Shown: positions 1-7,518 of the stretch, piece after piece
How the letters are laid out: every line of letters starts with the position of its first letter
Numbering within the stretch: position 1 is the stretch's first letter
NCBI GenBank assembly: GCA_036381235.1
Contig: DASVDE010000010.1
Location: forward strand, 1 to 22,459
Source: DASVDE01 sp036381235
GTDB taxonomy: Bacteria > Actinomycetota > Thermoleophilia > Solirubrobacterales > 70-9
DNA length: 22,459 nt
Direction of reading: 5' to 3'
Translations under genes and position numbers: made by a program
Notes under the pieces: model-generated
What the model saw: the letters and a program-made list of their open reading frames with translations, nothing else
Told to the model about the DNA's origin: nothing
Database searches by the model: none

Positions 1-48
1 CTCCCCCTACCCAGCCTGTTTTTCGTCCCTTCCTGGCGCTACGAGCGC

Positions 49-81
49 AAAAAAGCCGCCGGCCCTGGGGCCGGCGGCTTT
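49..81 (-). terminator. Intrinsic terminator of the acyl-CoA dehydrogenase gene
   Basis: Read on the minus strand, a perfect GC-rich inverted repeat (GCCGCCGGCC against GGCCGGCGGC, 10 bp plus three A/T pairs, 4-base loop) is followed by a run of six T (complement of A at 49-54). It lies about 20 bases beyond the stop codon at 103, as expected of a rho-independent terminator for the minus-strand gene. Confidence 0.9.
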
Positions 82-102
82 GGAACTTCGCTGCGCTTGG
101 AG

Positions 103-1329
103 CTAGACCGTGGCGGCTGCCTGGTCGGACTGGCTCTGCTCGGAGGCCTGGGCCTTGGCGTCCGGGGCCGGGACGTCTTCGACCGGGCGCGGCAGCAGCA
201 CTTCTTTGGCGATCACCAGACGCTGGATCTGGCTGGTCCCCTCGTACAGCTGCATGATCTTCGCGTCGCGCATCAGTTTCTCGACCGGGTACTCCTTGAT
301 GAAGCCGTAGCCGCCGTAGACCTGCACGGCGTCGACGGTGATCTCCATCGCCGAGTCGGCGGCGAAGCGCTTGGCCATCGAGGAGACGCGGGTATTGCGC
401 TGGCCCTGGTCGAGCAGGACCGCCGAGTTCCAGACCAGCAGGCGGGCGGCGTCGACCTTGGTCGCCATGTCGGCGATCATGAACTGGATCGCTTGGTGCA
501 TCGCTATCGGCACGCCGAACTGGACGCGCTCCTTGGAGTACTCGGCCGCGTACTCGAAAGCGGCGCGGCCGATGCCGACGGCCATCGCCGAGACGCCGGG
601 CCGCGTGCGGTCCAGCGTCATCATCGCCAGCTTGAAGCCGTGGTTCTCCTCGCCGAGCAGGTTCTCAGCGGGGATCTCGACCTCGTCGAAGGAGATGGTC
701 GCGGTGTTGGACGCCCGCTGACCCATCTTGTCTTCCTTCTTGTCGACGCTTACCCCGGGGAGGTCGGCGTCGACGACAAAGGCGCTGATCCCGCGGTGAC
801 CGGCCTCGGGGTCGGTCTTGGCGTAGACGGTGAAGTAGTCCGCGTAGGTGCCGTTGGTGATGAAGCACTTCGAGCCGGTGATGACGTACTTGTCGCCCTT
901 CTTCACGGCGCGGGTCTTCATCCCGGAGACGTCGGAGCCGGCGTCGGGCTCGGTCAGGCAGAAGGAGGCCAACTTCGGCTCCTCGCAGAGCATGCCGAGG
1001 TACTTCTTCTTGGTCTCCTCGGAGCCGCCGAGGGTGATCGGCGCGGAGGCGAGGCCGTTGGCCATCAGCGAGGTGCCGATGCCGGAGCACCCCCAGCCCA
1101 TCTCCTCCTCGATCAGGCAGCCGGAGAGGTAGTCGAGACCGGGACCGCCGTAGGCCTCGGGGATGTGGGTGTTCATCAACCCGACCTCCCAGGCCTTGTC
1201 GACGATGTCCTGCGGCCAGGTGCCGTCCTTGTCGTACTCCCAGGCGACCTTGCGAATCTCGTTCTCGGCGAAGTTGTGCGCCATCTCGCGCAGGTCCTTC
1301 TGCTCGTCGGTCAGAGTGAAGTCAACCAC
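103..1329 (-). CDS. Acyl-CoA dehydrogenase
   Basis: FAD-dependent acyl-CoA dehydrogenase (408 aa), which oxidises an acyl-CoA thioester to the 2-enoyl-CoA and passes electrons to ETF; cytoplasmic fatty-acid or branched-acid catabolism. The family layout is complete: N-terminal helical domain, the FAD/substrate motif LTEPDAGSD at residues 125-133, KCFITNG at 154-160, and the C-terminal YGGYGF...YEGTSQIQ block. E363 in YEGT is at the usual catalytic-base position of short/medium-chain members. About 28 residues after the catalytic domain form an Ala/Gln/Asp-rich tail. I chose GTG at 1329 because AAAAGGAG lies 9 bases upstream (1346-1339). An upstream ATG at 1380 would add 17 residues unlike the family. 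Exact chain-length specificity cannot be read from the sequence. A TetR-type dyad (1399-1414) lies upstream. Confidence 0.95.
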   Translation of the reverse strand: MVDFTLTDEQKDLREMAHNFAENEIRKVAWEYDKDGTWPQDIVDKAWEVGLMNTHIPEAYGGPGLDYLSGCLIEEEMGWGCSGIGTSLMANGLASAPITLGGSEETKKKYLGMLCEEPKLASFCLTEPDAGSDVSGMKTRAVKKGDKYVITGSKCFITNGTYADYFTVYAKTDPEAGHRGISAFVVDADLPGVSVDKKEDKMGQRASNTATISFDEVEIPAENLLGEENHGFKLAMMTLDRTRPGVSAMAVGIGRAAFEYAAEYSKERVQFGVPIAMHQAIQFMIADMATKVDAARLLVWNSAVLLDQGQRNTRVSSMAKRFAADSAMEITVDAVQVYGGYGFIKEYPVEKLMRDAKIMQLYEGTSQIQRLVIAKEVLLPRPVEDVPAPDAKAQASEQSQSDQAAATV

Positions 1330-1352
1330 TGCTCGAGGCTCCTTTTCGTCAG

Positions 1353-1380
1353 TAGATAAGCCTTTTGGGGCGCTCGCCAA
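1353..1380 (-). promoter_or_regulatory. Possible promoter of the acyl-CoA dehydrogenase gene
   Basis: On the minus strand, TTGGCG (1380-1375) and TATCTA (1358-1353) are separated by 16 bases. They would place the transcript start just before the Shine-Dalgarno sequence at 1346-1339. The match is moderate, so this is an inference. Confidence 0.35.
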
Positions 1381-1398
1381 GACAGCGGCCGCCGCCGA

Positions 1399-1414
1399 TT
1401 GACTGGTCAGTCAA
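1399..1414. promoter_or_regulatory. TetR-type operator dyad TTGACTG-GT-CAGTCAA
   Basis: Two perfect 7-base arms (TTGACTG and CAGTCAA) flank a 2-base centre. The size and shape fit operators of TetR-family fatty-acid regulators. It sits between the divergent acyl-CoA dehydrogenase (start 1329) and the plus-strand gene starting near 1434, so it could control either or both. Which protein binds it is not known; four TetR proteins are encoded later in the window, but no link is shown. Confidence 0.6.
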
Positions 1415-1433
1415 CCAACGCCAAGACTAGCGA

Positions 1434-1940
1434 ATGAGCGAGCACCTGTGGGACCTCTACCCTTGCTCCATGGCCCTTTTGCCGGCATCTCTGGAGATAG
1501 GCCGGGGCGCCGTGCTGATCGCGATTCCCCTGATCGTCCTGCCGATCTCCGGCATCGCCTTCGCCCGCTCCGGCCCAGCCTGGAGCAGGCTCGGCAAAGG
1601 GGCGTTCGCGATCGAGCAGGAGCTGCCGCCGACCAGGAGCGCCGGTGCTCCTCCGCCGGTCGACCGAGCGGTCCAAGCAGCCGAGGTGCGGCAGATGCTG
1701 GAGGCCAAGTCCTATCGTCGCCGGCGCCGCGGCGAGCCCCCGCTCGATATCGAGGCAGAGATGGCGCGGGTGCTCGATGTGCCCACCCAGACGGCGCCGA
1801 CGATCGACGAGGAGCTGCGAAGCGAGGTTCGCCAACTGGCGATCGCCCGCAACGAGCGGCGGATGCGAAGGGGGCAAGCGCCCCTCGACGTGGAGGCCGA
1901 GGTGGAACGCCAACTCGCAAATTTTCATAGGATCGTGTGA
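1434..1940 (+). CDS. Conserved-looking membrane-anchored protein with a duplicated basic motif
   Basis: I do not recognise a characterised family. The 168-residue product has one hydrophobic segment (about residues 26-44) followed by a soluble, highly charged region. That region holds two copies of a roughly 31-residue unit, at about 84-114 and 131-163: EVRQ, then an Arg-rich stretch ending RRG, then E/Q-x-P-LD-I/V-EAE followed by R-x-L. The arrangement suggests one membrane anchor with two helical repeats in the cytoplasm. The start is uncertain. ATG at 1434 gives the longest product but has no clear ribosome site; ATG at 1470 and GTG at 1512 are alternatives, the latter with GGAG about 15 bases upstream and beginning at the membrane segment. 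The stop overlaps the next gene's ATG by one base, so the two are probably co-transcribed. Confidence 0.75.
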   Translation: MSEHLWDLYPCSMALLPASLEIGRGAVLIAIPLIVLPISGIAFARSGPAWSRLGKGAFAIEQELPPTRSAGAPPPVDRAVQAAEVRQMLEAKSYRRRRRGEPPLDIEAEMARVLDVPTQTAPTIDEELRSEVRQLAIARNERRMRRGQAPLDVEAEVERQLANFHRIV

Positions 1941-2278
1941 TGGCCGAAGCCGCCAAAGAGAACCTCTACGAAGTCGAGGACCTGCTGCTGCAGCCGGGCA
2001 CCTACTTCAACCCACAGACCGAGGTGGTCGTGGTCGTCGACGACTCGACCTCGCTGGACCAGGAGGTCTTCAACATGGAGGCCTACGAAGGCGCCGAGTG
2101 GGTGCGGATCTCCGACGAGGTGCCGGTCGATGAGGACCGCCGCGACCAGCTCCTGGAGCGCTTCCAGACCCACTATCACCCCGGAGCGGGGGCTTCGGTC
2201 TCAGAAACCGCCCTCGAACAGGGCGACGGGGAGCTGGACGAGGACGAGGACGGCCAGGACCCGGGTAGGGAGGATTAG
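1940..2278 (+). CDS. Hypothetical acidic protein
   Basis: A 112-residue protein of unknown family. It begins MAEAAKENLYEVEDLL, has a Val-rich strand at about residues 28-33 (EVVVVVDDS), and ends in a strongly acidic tail rich in Glu/Asp. No signal peptide or membrane segment is visible, so it should be cytoplasmic. The start ATG at 1940 shares its A with the TGA stop of the preceding gene, and AGGA lies at about 1928-1932, which fits translational coupling. The gene ends directly against the TTG start of the peroxiredoxin gene. The three genes therefore look like one transcription unit; whether this protein works with the peroxiredoxin is unknown. Confidence 0.75.
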   Translation: MAEAAKENLYEVEDLLLQPGTYFNPQTEVVVVVDDSTSLDQEVFNMEAYEGAEWVRISDEVPVDEDRRDQLLERFQTHYHPGAGASVSETALEQGDGELDEDEDGQDPGRED

Positions 2279-2749
2279 TTGATCGCCGAGGGGGAGAGCG
2301 CGCCGGACTTCACGCTTCCCGATCAGGATGGCAACGAGGTTAGCCTCGCCGCCCTGCGTGGTCAGAGCGTCGTCCTCTACTTTTACCCTCGCGCCGACAC
2401 CCCCGGCTGCACGATCCAGGCCTGCGGGGTACGCGATCGCAGCGACGAGTACGCGAAGGCGGGTGCGCGGGTGCTCGGCGTCTCCCCCGACCCGGTCGAG
2501 GACGTGAAGAAGTTCGCCGACAAATTCGACCTCGACTTCACCCTCCTGGCCGACGCCGACCATGCGGTCGCCGAGGCATACGGGACATGGGGAGAGAAGT
2601 CGATGTATGGGAAGAAGTACATGGGCGTCGCCCGGGCGACCTTCCTGATCGACCCCGAGGGCAAGGTGGCCAGAGCCTTCCCCAAGGTCTCGCCGAAGAC
2701 GCACGACGATGTGGTCCTCGAAGCGCTCGCCGCGCTCGCCACCGCCTAA
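2279..2749 (+). CDS. bcp: Thioredoxin-dependent peroxiredoxin, BCP/PrxQ type
   Basis: A 156-residue thiol peroxidase of the BCP (bacterioferritin comigratory protein) branch, which reduces H2O2 and organic hydroperoxides using thioredoxin. The active-site block YPRADTPGCTIQACGVRD carries the peroxidatic Cys44 within TPGC and a second cysteine, Cys49, five residues on, the usual atypical two-Cys arrangement of BCP proteins. The length and the ending match the family. The start is TTG at 2279, directly after the previous stop, with GGGAGG 7-8 bases upstream. It is the last gene of the 1434-2749 run and faces the exchanger gene convergently with a 19-base gap. Confidence 0.95.
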   Translation: MIAEGESAPDFTLPDQDGNEVSLAALRGQSVVLYFYPRADTPGCTIQACGVRDRSDEYAKAGARVLGVSPDPVEDVKKFADKFDLDFTLLADADHAVAEAYGTWGEKSMYGKKYMGVARATFLIDPEGKVARAFPKVSPKTHDDVVLEALAALATA

Positions 2750-2768
2750 GCGCTCTGACGGTCCTCAG

Positions 2769-3770
2769 TTACGCAGTGACGACAACTATGAGGATGTACG
2801 CGGCGTAGAGAGCGAACCAGGCGGTAATCGCGGGCGTGGTGAAGCGGCCGCGGCGGTGCAGCATCTCGTAGGCGAGGAAGCCGCCGGCGAGGCCGAGGCC
2901 AATCGAGATCGCGGCATTGGTGCTGAGCGCCCAGTCGGTGAAGAGCAGGCCGATCCCGACCGGGATCGTCGACTGGAAGACCATCGCCCCGGTGATGTTC
3001 CCCAGGGCGAGGCTGTCCTTGCCCTCGCGGACCCAGAAGAAGCTGTTGACCTTCTCCGGCAGCTCGGTCGCCAGCGGAGCGAGGATCAGGGCGAGGACGA
3101 CCGCCTCGACGCCGAGGTCCTCGGCGATGTGCAGCAGCTCCTCGACGAAGAGGTGAGCGCCGCCGACCATCGCACCGAGGCCGACCAGGAGCTGGATGAT
3201 GCAGAGGAGGAGGCTTGGGTCCTTGCGCCGCTCAGGGCGGCGTTCGAAGATCAGCGGATCGAGGGTCGCGTGGTCTTGGACATCGCCCCCTGCCTTCAGG
3301 GTGCGGCGGATGTAGAGCGGATAGGAGAGCAGGACGGCGATCCCCGCCGGGATGCGCAGGGCCGCCGGCGCCCCCCAGGCGAGCGCCAGCGAAAACGCGA
3401 AGAAGGCAAGGAAGAAGAGGAGGTCGCGCTCCAGGGTCGGACCGTGAGCATCCAACTCCAGGCCCTGCGTGCGCCGCTCCCTGTAGAGGTAGGCGAAGAG
3501 ACCGACCAGGCCCATCGCCAGCGTCCCGAGCAGGAAGGGAGCGCCGACGATCGCCCCGATCGCGACCTGGTCAGCCCCCTCCTTGGCGCCGATCAGGGCG
3601 ACGATCGCGATCAGCGTCTCCGGCATCGCCGTACCCACCGCCGCCAGCAGACTGCCGACCGCCCCCTCGCCGAGCTTCAGCCGATGGCCGATCCACTCCA
3701 CGGCGTTGGTGAAGAGCAGCGCGCCGGCGAGGATGACGGCGAAGCTGAGCGCCAGCAGTAGGGCACTCAT
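2769..3770 (-). CDS. Sodium/calcium (cation/Ca2+) exchanger family membrane protein
   Basis: A 333-residue integral membrane protein of the Ca2+:cation antiporter superfamily, with about ten hydrophobic helices in two halves. Each half carries a recognisable alpha-repeat: GEGAVGSLLAAVGTAMPE (residues 34-51, with the acidic E51 after the proline) and LAPLATELPEK...GNITGAMVFQ (about 230-266, with E239). These acidic residues are the ion ligands in characterised family members. A charged loop (about 156-186) joins the halves. The likely role is extrusion of Ca2+ or a similar cation against Na+ or H+, but the ion cannot be settled from sequence. ATG at 3770 has GGAGA about 6 bases upstream. It follows the lipoprotein gene by 12 bases on the same strand and is probably co-transcribed with it. 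Confidence 0.9.
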   Translation of the reverse strand: MSALLLALSFAVILAGALLFTNAVEWIGHRLKLGEGAVGSLLAAVGTAMPETLIAIVALIGAKEGADQVAIGAIVGAPFLLGTLAMGLVGLFAYLYRERRTQGLELDAHGPTLERDLLFFLAFFAFSLALAWGAPAALRIPAGIAVLLSYPLYIRRTLKAGGDVQDHATLDPLIFERRPERRKDPSLLLCIIQLLVGLGAMVGGAHLFVEELLHIAEDLGVEAVVLALILAPLATELPEKVNSFFWVREGKDSLALGNITGAMVFQSTIPVGIGLLFTDWALSTNAAISIGLGLAGGFLAYEMLHRRGRFTTPAITAWFALYAAYILIVVVTA

Positions 3771-3782
3771 CTTGTCTCCGAC

Positions 3783-4928
3783 CTAACGCAACAGTTCGGC
3801 GCAGCTCTGGAGATCGGCGGGAGTGCTCGCCCCTTTCAGGCAGTCCAAGTAGGCCTGCTGCCCGCCGGCCTGGGAGCCGCCGGCCGAGCCCGAGCCGCTA
3901 CCTCCATGCGAGTTCGAGTCGCCGAGGCCGCCCAGAAGGTCGCCGAGCCCACCGACGCCTGCACCCCCCTGGGTCGCGTTGAGCAGCGATATCGGGTTTA
4001 CCCCCAGTTTCATGAACAGGTCGTTGAGGGGTTTCGCTTCGTCGGGGACCTCGATCGTCTGCTCCTCGTTGACGCCGTCGATCGTCAGGTCGAACGTGAT
4101 CCCGACGCTGTCGACCCCGCCGCCGCCCGAACCCTTGGGCGGCTCGATCTGCAGGTCGGCAGAGATCCTCCGCACGATGTTGTCGTCACCGACATAGACG
4201 TCTATGTGGGCGGTTTTCAGGGCGCTCTGCACCTGATCCTTGGCTTGATTCAGCTCAGCCTGCGAGGGCAGCGGGCCGGCCGCGCCCAACTGCGAAGCGC
4301 AGGCCGGATCATCCATCAGGCCGGTAAAGGCATCGATCGCCCCGCCGACGTTGAGATCGCCGCTGACATGGGTGGTGGTCGTGCCGCCGACATCGGCGGT
4401 TCCGTCGTTGGTCAGGTTGTCGATGAAGTCCCCGACCTTCAGGCTGGAAACCGCGTCCTGGCAGGCGGTGACATCGGGTACCTGGCTCTGGGCGTTGTTC
4501 TGCTGCTGGGACTGCTGGATCGCAGACTTGACGAAGCTGAAGGTGGTCGGGTCGACCTCGTAGTCGGTCCCCTGGTAGTTGACGTATGCCCGGTCGGAGA
4601 GAAGCACCAGGCCGCCCTCGAAGTCGACGTCGTCGCCACCGATCGAGCCGCTGGCCTTCGCCGTCATGTCGAGCTGCGGGAACTGCTGGCTGGTCTGGCT
4701 CTGGAAGGGGCCGGAGAGGCTGACGTCGAGATTGCCGCCCTCGGGGCCCTGCGCGTCGAGGCCCAGCGCGAGGTCGAGGTCGCCGCTTTCGATTCCCTGC
4801 AAAGTGGCGTCGTCGATAACCGTCTGCGGATTCGCGTTGCTGTTGCCTCCGCTGTCGCCGCAGGCGGCAAATGCTGTGGCCAGCGCGACCAGCGCAGCGA
4901 AGAGGAAGAAGATGCGGATTCGGCTCAA
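3783..4928 (-). CDS. Large secreted lipoprotein of unknown function
   Basis: A 381-residue predicted lipoprotein. The N-terminus is a basic stretch, a hydrophobic helix and a lipobox-like TAFAAC with the acylated cysteine at residue 23, followed by GDSGGNSN, a typical flexible spacer. The mature part alternates hydrophobic and Asp/Ser/Gly-rich stretches, including several strands like 'DLDLALGLDAQG' and 'LDVSLSGPF', and resembles LppX/LprG-like beta-rich lipoproteins only loosely; I would not assign that fold. A Gly/Ser-rich linker near the C-terminus leads to a short Cys-containing end (DCLKGA...SCAELLR). I chose TTG at 4928 because AGGAGG (complement of 4938-4943) lies 9 bases upstream. An upstream ATG at 4994 would add 22 non-signal-like residues. 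It lies between a small membrane protein gene and a cation exchanger gene. Confidence 0.8.
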   Translation of the reverse strand: MSRIRIFFLFAALVALATAFAACGDSGGNSNANPQTVIDDATLQGIESGDLDLALGLDAQGPEGGNLDVSLSGPFQSQTSQQFPQLDMTAKASGSIGGDDVDFEGGLVLLSDRAYVNYQGTDYEVDPTTFSFVKSAIQQSQQQNNAQSQVPDVTACQDAVSSLKVGDFIDNLTNDGTADVGGTTTTHVSGDLNVGGAIDAFTGLMDDPACASQLGAAGPLPSQAELNQAKDQVQSALKTAHIDVYVGDDNIVRRISADLQIEPPKGSGGGGVDSVGITFDLTIDGVNEEQTIEVPDEAKPLNDLFMKLGVNPISLLNATQGGAGVGGLGDLLGGLGDSNSHGGSGSGSAGGSQAGGQQAYLDCLKGASTPADLQSCAELLR

Positions 4929-4993
4929 GGCAGAAGGCCTCCTGGGGCGAGGTGGACTCGAATGCGGGCAGTGGATCGTAAAGCCATTCACCA

Positions 4994-5245
4994 TTAAGGC
5001 GACGTCTCGACCGGCGGAGGCCTATCCCCGGTGGTCAAGTTCGCCGCCAGTGGGAACAGAAAAGCGCCAAGGAAGATCAAGATCACCCCGGCCGCGACCA
5101 GCCAGCGGGCACGCGTCAAGTGCCCGAGAATCCCGATCGCGAAGCCGGATAGCATCAATGCGATGTAGGGGCCGGGGCTGGTTGGCAGCAGCGCGGCGAG
5201 CGGCAGGAAGAGGTCGAGCACGGCGGCAATTATCATCGCCCCCAT
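4994..5245 (-). CDS. Small membrane protein, unknown function
   Basis: An 83-residue product made almost wholly of hydrophobic segments: about residues 4-20, 26-44 and 50-68, the last two separated by a basic HLTRAR turn, then a short polar tail. No family is recognised. The start is uncertain. ATG at 5245 overlaps the MoxR ATG on the other strand, ATG at 5236 is three codons later, and TTG at 5272 is possible; none has a strong ribosome site. It lies 65 bases before the lipoprotein gene on the same strand, so co-transcription is plausible. The open frame is consistent with a real gene, but its short length keeps confidence moderate. Confidence 0.5.
   Translation of the reverse strand: MGAMIIAAVLDLFLPLAALLPTSPGPYIALMLSGFAIGILGHLTRARWLVAAGVILIFLGAFLFPLAANLTTGDRPPPVETSP
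5231..5236 (+). promoter_or_regulatory. -10 element placing the MoxR start as leaderless
   Basis: TATCAT lies 7 bases before the MoxR ATG (5244) and there is no Shine-Dalgarno sequence. In actinobacteria a TANNNT box 6-7 bases before ATG is typical of leaderless transcripts. No convincing -35 box is seen. Confidence 0.5.
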
Positions 5246-6125
5246 GGCCGTTAGCTCTGTCGCCGAAGTCAAGGACGCCCTGGCGGGGGCCGGCTACCTC
5301 GCCGACGAGCCTGCGGCGCTGGTTTCCTTCCTTGCCCAACGCCTCGACAAGCCGGTCCTCGTAGAGGGCCCGGCCGGGGTCGGCAAGACCGAGCTGGCCA
5401 AGGCGCTTTCGCGCGCCACAGGTCGCGAGCTGATCCGCCTGCAGTGCTACGAGGGGCTCGACGAGGCGAAGGCGCTGTATGAGTGGAACTACCGCAAGCA
5501 GTTGCTGCGAATCCAGGCTGGCGGCGAAAACGGCTGGGAGGAGGTCCACGACGACATCTTCGACAAGGAATTCCTGCTGGAGCGGCCGCTGTTGCAGGCG
5601 ATCGCCAGCCCCGAGCCGGTGGTCCTGCTGATCGACGAGATCGACAAGACCGACCAGGAGTTCGAGGCGATGCTGCTGGAGCTGCTCTCCGACTTCCAGA
5701 TCACGATCCCCGAGCTGGGTGAGGTGGCGGCGACCACGATGCCGATCGTCATCCTCACCTCGAACAACTCGCGCGAGCTGACCGAGGCCCTGAAGCGGCG
5801 CTGCCTCTACCTCTGGCTCGACTACCCGGAGCTGGAGCGGGAGATGGAGATCGTCCGCCTGCACGCACCCGACCTGTCCGAGGCGCTGGCCCGGCGGCTG
5901 GTCGAGGTGGTGCGGATGGTGCGGGCGCTGGACCTGAAGAAGCCGCCCTCGATCGCCGAGTCGATCGACTGGGCGCGGACGCTGCTGCTGCTGGGCGCCG
6001 AGGACATCGACCAGGAGACCTTCACACAGTCGATGTCGATCATCGTCAAGCACCGCACGGACATTGACCTGGTGGCGGAGCGAGTCGGGGTGAAGCTTGC
6101 CGACCCCCTACGGCCCCAAGCCTGA
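5244..6125 (+). CDS. MoxR-family AAA+ ATPase (CoxD-like)
   Basis: A 293-residue AAA+ ATPase of the MoxR family, whose members act as chaperones in metal-centre insertion or complex assembly with a VWA-domain partner. Walker A is GPAGVGKT (residues 42-49), Walker B LLIDEID (128-134), sensor 1 TSNN (172-175), and RELTEALKRRC (177-187) supplies the arginine region. The LQCYEGLD...YEWNY block after Walker A is characteristic of the CoxD-like branch. Its stop lies 29 bases inside the following VWA gene, so the two are translationally coupled. The start codon overlaps that of a divergent small gene. No CO dehydrogenase or methanol dehydrogenase genes are in the window, so the client is unknown. Confidence 0.92.
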   Translation: MAVSSVAEVKDALAGAGYLADEPAALVSFLAQRLDKPVLVEGPAGVGKTELAKALSRATGRELIRLQCYEGLDEAKALYEWNYRKQLLRIQAGGENGWEEVHDDIFDKEFLLERPLLQAIASPEPVVLLIDEIDKTDQEFEAMLLELLSDFQITIPELGEVAATTMPIVILTSNNSRELTEALKRRCLYLWLDYPELEREMEIVRLHAPDLSEALARRLVEVVRMVRALDLKKPPSIAESIDWARTLLLLGAEDIDQETFTQSMSIIVKHRTDIDLVAERVGVKLADPLRPQA

Positions 6126-7518
6126 CGCCGGCCCGCCTGGGCTGGCGCCGAAGCTGCTGAGCTTCTGCGAGGAGCTGCGCGGCGAGGGGGTCGCGGTCGG
6201 CACCTCGGAGATCCTCGACGCGTTCGCCGCCCTCGATCAGGTGTCCTGGACGGCGCCGGAGGACTTCCGCGAGGCGCTGGCGACGACGATCGCGAAGTCG
6301 CAGGAGGACCGCCGGGTGTTCGAGCTGCTCTTCGATCGCTACTTCTTCCGCGCGACCGAAGCGGAGGCGATCGAGCACGGTGTCGGTGAGGCGGAAGGGG
6401 ACGCCGGAGCAAGCGAGGACGTCGGTGGGCGCCAGCAGCTGGACATAGACGAGCTGCGCCAGCGCATTCGCGAAGCGATAGCGGCGGGCGATGAGAACCA
6501 GATGCGCGATCTGGCGCGGCTGGCGATCGCCGCCTTCGGACGCCAGGGCGAGGGCTCGGGCGTGGTCGGTGTCGACGTGCAACGGATCAGGCGCACCCTC
6601 GGCCTCTCGGCTGGGACCCAGCCCGCCGCCGAGGATGGCGCCCCCGAGCTGCCGCCGATCGACCGTGAGCAACTCAACCGCTTCGAGCGCCATCTGCGGC
6701 GGGAGCTGGAGCGCGACCTGATCGAGCGCACCTCGACCCTCCCCCCCTCGCGCCCGCTCGCCGAGCTGGACCGCGCCCTGCCGAGCAGCCCGACGCAGGA
6801 TCTGGCCGCGGTGCACCGCGCCGTCTCGCAGATGAAGCGTCGGCTGGCGACACTCGGCCACGAACAGCGCGGACGGCGAAGGGGGCAGGCGGTCGACGTG
6901 CGGCGGACGATGCGCGCCTCGCTGCAGACGGGCGGGGTGCCGATGTACCTGCGCTATCGCCCGAAGCGCCCGCGACGGCCGGAGATCTACGTGCTCTGCG
7001 ACGTCTCCACCTCGGTCACCTCGGCCAGCGTCTTCTTCCTCTCCGTCCTGCACGCCCTCCACGACTCCTTCCGCAAGCTGCGCAGCTTCGTCTTCATCGA
7101 GCGGATCTCCGAGGTGACGGAGGTCTTCGAGCACGAGCGTGACTTCCGCGTCATCTCACAGCGAATCTCCAGCGAGGGCGGCGTCGCCGACGTCTCCGGC
7201 TACACCGACTACGGCCGCGTCTGGCTCGAGTTCCTGACCGAGATCTCCGACGACCTCGACCCGCGCTCGACCGTGATCGTCCTCGGCGACGCGCGCACCA
7301 ATGGCCGTGAGCCGCACGCCGAGGTCTTCGCCCAGGTCGCCGAGCGCGCGGGCCGCCTCTTCTGGCTGAACCCCGAGCCGCGGCTCTACTGGAACTACGG
7401 CGACTCGGTGATGGCCGCCTACGAGCGCTACTGCGACGGAGCCTTCGAGTGCTGGACCACCCGCCACCTGGAGAACTTCGTCAACGTCGTCGCCGGCGGC
7501 GTCCCCGCCGCGGACTAA
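6097..7518 (+). CDS. VWA domain protein, CoxE-like
   Basis: A 473-residue protein whose C-terminal half is a von Willebrand factor A domain. The MIDAS metal site is visible as DVSTS (302-306), with the later threonine in GYTDYGR (about 368-374) and the aspartate in LGDART (396-401). The N-terminal 100 residues (FCEELRGEGVAVGTSEILDAF, LLFDRYFF) match the CoxE-like pattern, and the middle is a charged helical region rich in Arg/Glu. CoxE-type proteins work with a MoxR ATPase in maturing metalloenzymes. The proposed start is TTG at 6097 within the ATPase gene, preceded by a GGGGTGA stretch with tight spacing; the exact start is uncertain. The stop overlaps that of the convergent permease gene by three to four bases. 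Confidence 0.9.
   Translation: MPTPYGPKPDAGPPGLAPKLLSFCEELRGEGVAVGTSEILDAFAALDQVSWTAPEDFREALATTIAKSQEDRRVFELLFDRYFFRATEAEAIEHGVGEAEGDAGASEDVGGRQQLDIDELRQRIREAIAAGDENQMRDLARLAIAAFGRQGEGSGVVGVDVQRIRRTLGLSAGTQPAAEDGAPELPPIDREQLNRFERHLRRELERDLIERTSTLPPSRPLAELDRALPSSPTQDLAAVHRAVSQMKRRLATLGHEQRGRRRGQAVDVRRTMRASLQTGGVPMYLRYRPKRPRRPEIYVLCDVSTSVTSASVFFLSVLHALHDSFRKLRSFVFIERISEVTEVFEHERDFRVISQRISSEGGVADVSGYTDYGRVWLEFLTEISDDLDPRSTVIVLGDARTNGREPHAEVFAQVAERAGRLFWLNPEPRLYWNYGDSVMAAYERYCDGAFECWTTRHLENFVNVVAGGVPAAD

Noticed and set aside
97..1359. Long plus-strand open frame opposite the acyl-CoA dehydrogenase
   Set aside because: It is antisense to a clear enzyme gene; its translation is Gly/Asp/Val/Leu-biased with no domain, as expected of a shadow frame in high-GC DNA.
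2709..3761. Plus-strand 350-residue open frame opposite the exchanger
   Set aside because: Extremely Glu/Arg/Asp/Gln-rich with no motifs; antisense shadow of a well-supported membrane protein gene.
3906..4997. Plus-strand 363-residue open frame opposite the lipoprotein
   Set aside because: Val/Asp/Arg-rich shadow; the minus frame has a signal peptide, lipobox and Shine-Dalgarno site.
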